From assembly GCA_964464755.1 (NCBI GenBank), contig CAYXGZ010000075.1:1-13900 (forward strand): DNA of 13,900 nucleotides. The letters run 5' to 3'. A model generated the notes under the pieces. The model was not told the origin of the DNA. It saw only the letters and a program-made list of their open reading frames with translations, and did not search any database. The stretch comes from CAYXGZ01 sp964464755 (GTDB taxonomy: Bacteria > Planctomycetota > MHYJ01 > JACPRB01). Below are positions 13,048 to 13,900 of this stretch, piece after piece (within the stretch, counting starts at the first letter, position 1; each line of letters opens with the position of its first letter). Made by a program: the position numbers and the translations under genes.

Positions 13048-13884
13048 CCCGAGCGCGCCCATCCGTCCCTGCTGGTAGTCCTCGATGGCCCGGCCGATCT
13101 CCTCGCGCGTGTTCATCACGAAGGGCCCGTAGGCGGCGATGGGTTCGTCGATCGGCTCGCCGGACATGAGCAGGACTCGCGCCGCGGACTCGACGTCGAG
13201 GGGGAGCGCGGTGCCGGGCCGGTCGTAGGCGGCGAGCTGGAGCGGGCCGGCCTCGGGGTGGCGGAGCCGGCCCTCGAGGACGAGGAGCAGCGCGGAGCGA
13301 CCCTCGGGGACGGAGAGCTCGACGCGGCCGGGGGCGAGGGAGAGGTCCCAGAGGTCGACGGGGGTGTGGGTCTTCGCGGGGCCGCGGGTCCCGGCGAGCG
13401 ATCCCGCGATGACGCGGGCCCGGCCGGCGCCGCCCGGGAGCGCGACGGAGGGGATGTCGCGGTCGAGCAGGTCCTGGTAGCGCGGCGGGGACATCTTGAG
13501 GCGGGCGGGGAGGTTGACCCAGAGCTGGACCATCTGGAGGGTGCCGCCGCGGCGGGTGAAGTCGGCGCCGTGCCTCTCCTCGTGCACGAGGCCGGAGGCG
13601 GCGGTCATCCACTGGACGTCGCCGGGGCCGATGCGGCCGCGGTGGCCGGCGGAGTCGCGGTGCTCGATCTCGCCCCGGTAGGCGATCGTCACGGTCTCGA
13701 AGCCGCGGTGGGGGTGCTCGCCGACGCCGCGGGGCTGGCCGCTCGAGGCGGGGAAGTCGGTCGGGGGCGCGTAGTCGAGGAGGAGGAAGGGGCTGAAGAC
13801 GGCGGGGTCGTCGCCGTAGTCGAACATCGAGTGGACGGGGAAGCCGTCGCCGACCCAGTGGCGGGGCGGCGCGGGGCGGGTCAC
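13045..13884 (-). CDS. Pirin-family protein (cupin metalloprotein)
   Basis: 279 residues from GTG 13884. Pirins are two-domain cupins; some oxidise flavonols such as quercetin, others have regulatory roles, and the substrate of this one is unknown. The N-terminal cupin has SPFLLLDY (31-38), GVGEHPHRGFETVTI (53-67), GDVQWMTAASGLVHEE (88-103) and MVQLWVNLPA (118-127). The metal ligands expected from human pirin (His56, His58, His101, Glu103) are present as His57, His59, His101 and Glu103, so a metal-bound enzyme is likely. The C-terminal cupin ends with SGEPIDEPIAAYGPFVMNT (241-259). No ribosome site precedes the GTG, and the frame stays open to the window edge (13900), so the true start may lie just outside and add a few residues. 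The DUF1826-like gene follows 14 bases downstream. Confidence 0.93.
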   Translation of the reverse strand: MTRPAPPRHWVGDGFPVHSMFDYGDDPAVFSPFLLLDYAPPTDFPASSGQPRGVGEHPHRGFETVTIAYRGEIEHRDSAGHRGRIGPGDVQWMTAASGLVHEERHGADFTRRGGTLQMVQLWVNLPARLKMSPPRYQDLLDRDIPSVALPGGAGRARVIAGSLAGTRGPAKTHTPVDLWDLSLAPGRVELSVPEGRSALLLVLEGRLRHPEAGPLQLAAYDRPGTALPLDVESAARVLLMSGEPIDEPIAAYGPFVMNTREEIGRAIEDYQQGRMGALG

Positions 13885-13900
13885 GAGGAGTCGCTTGTAC

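Noticed and set aside
1..13900. CRISPR array, tRNA or rRNA genes, insertion sequence or prophage
   Set aside because: No regularly spaced direct repeats, no recognisable tRNA or rRNA sequence, and no transposase, integrase or phage protein in any frame. Composition is uniform, so there is no sign of recent transfer.

Overview
The window is a very GC-rich bacterial chromosomal segment, with G or C at most third codon positions. It is densely packed with genes and has no RNA genes, insertion sequences, CRISPR arrays or phage genes that I can see. The best clue to the organism is the minus-strand cassette of DUF1549/DUF1553, DUF1501 and double pre-peptidase C-terminal (PPC) proteins. These families are hallmark expansions of Planctomycetota and, to a lesser extent, of Verrucomicrobiota and Lentisphaerota. 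Together with the base composition this suggests an uncultivated high-GC planctomycete. That is an inference from gene families, not from a marker gene.

Left part (1-5815, all minus strand): the first 218 residues of an NADP-type isocitrate dehydrogenase run off the left edge, behind a plausible promoter of their own. Upstream lies a three-gene operon transcribed right to left: an exported DUF1549/DUF1553 protein without a haem domain, a Tat-exported DUF1501 protein, and an exported PPC-domain protein whose GTG start overlaps the DUF1501 stop. All three carry export signals, so they probably work together outside the cytoplasmic membrane. Their substrate is unknown.

Middle part (5913-10886, all plus strand): a short AT-rich divergent intergenic region separates the left operon from four closely spaced genes. 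The first two are a chorismatase-like enzyme (RidA-type fold) and a type I-beta DAHP synthase. They are only 7 bases apart and sit at the exit and the entry of the shikimate pathway, which suggests a unit making a hydroxybenzoate or related compound from chorismate. Next come a secreted subtilisin-like protease with a perfect TATAAT placed for a leaderless transcript, and a phosphofructokinase with the residues that mark pyrophosphate dependence.

Right part (10887-13900): a 299-base gap holding inverted repeats leads to a plus-strand gene for a membrane-anchored protein with a fibronectin-III-like region and no recognised function. It converges, with only 3 bases between stop codons, on a minus-strand pair: a pirin-family metal protein and a DUF1826-like protein. 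The latter has a spaced HxD...H...R pattern reminiscent of Fe(II)/2-oxoglutarate enzymes.

A recurring theme is a -10-like hexamer (TATCCT, TATAAT, TAGAAT, TAGTAT) 6-11 bases before several start codons that lack a Shine-Dalgarno sequence, pointing to leaderless or very short-leader transcripts. Other starts (DUF1549/1553, DUF1501, PPC, DAHP synthase and the FN3-like gene) have clear ribosome binding sites.
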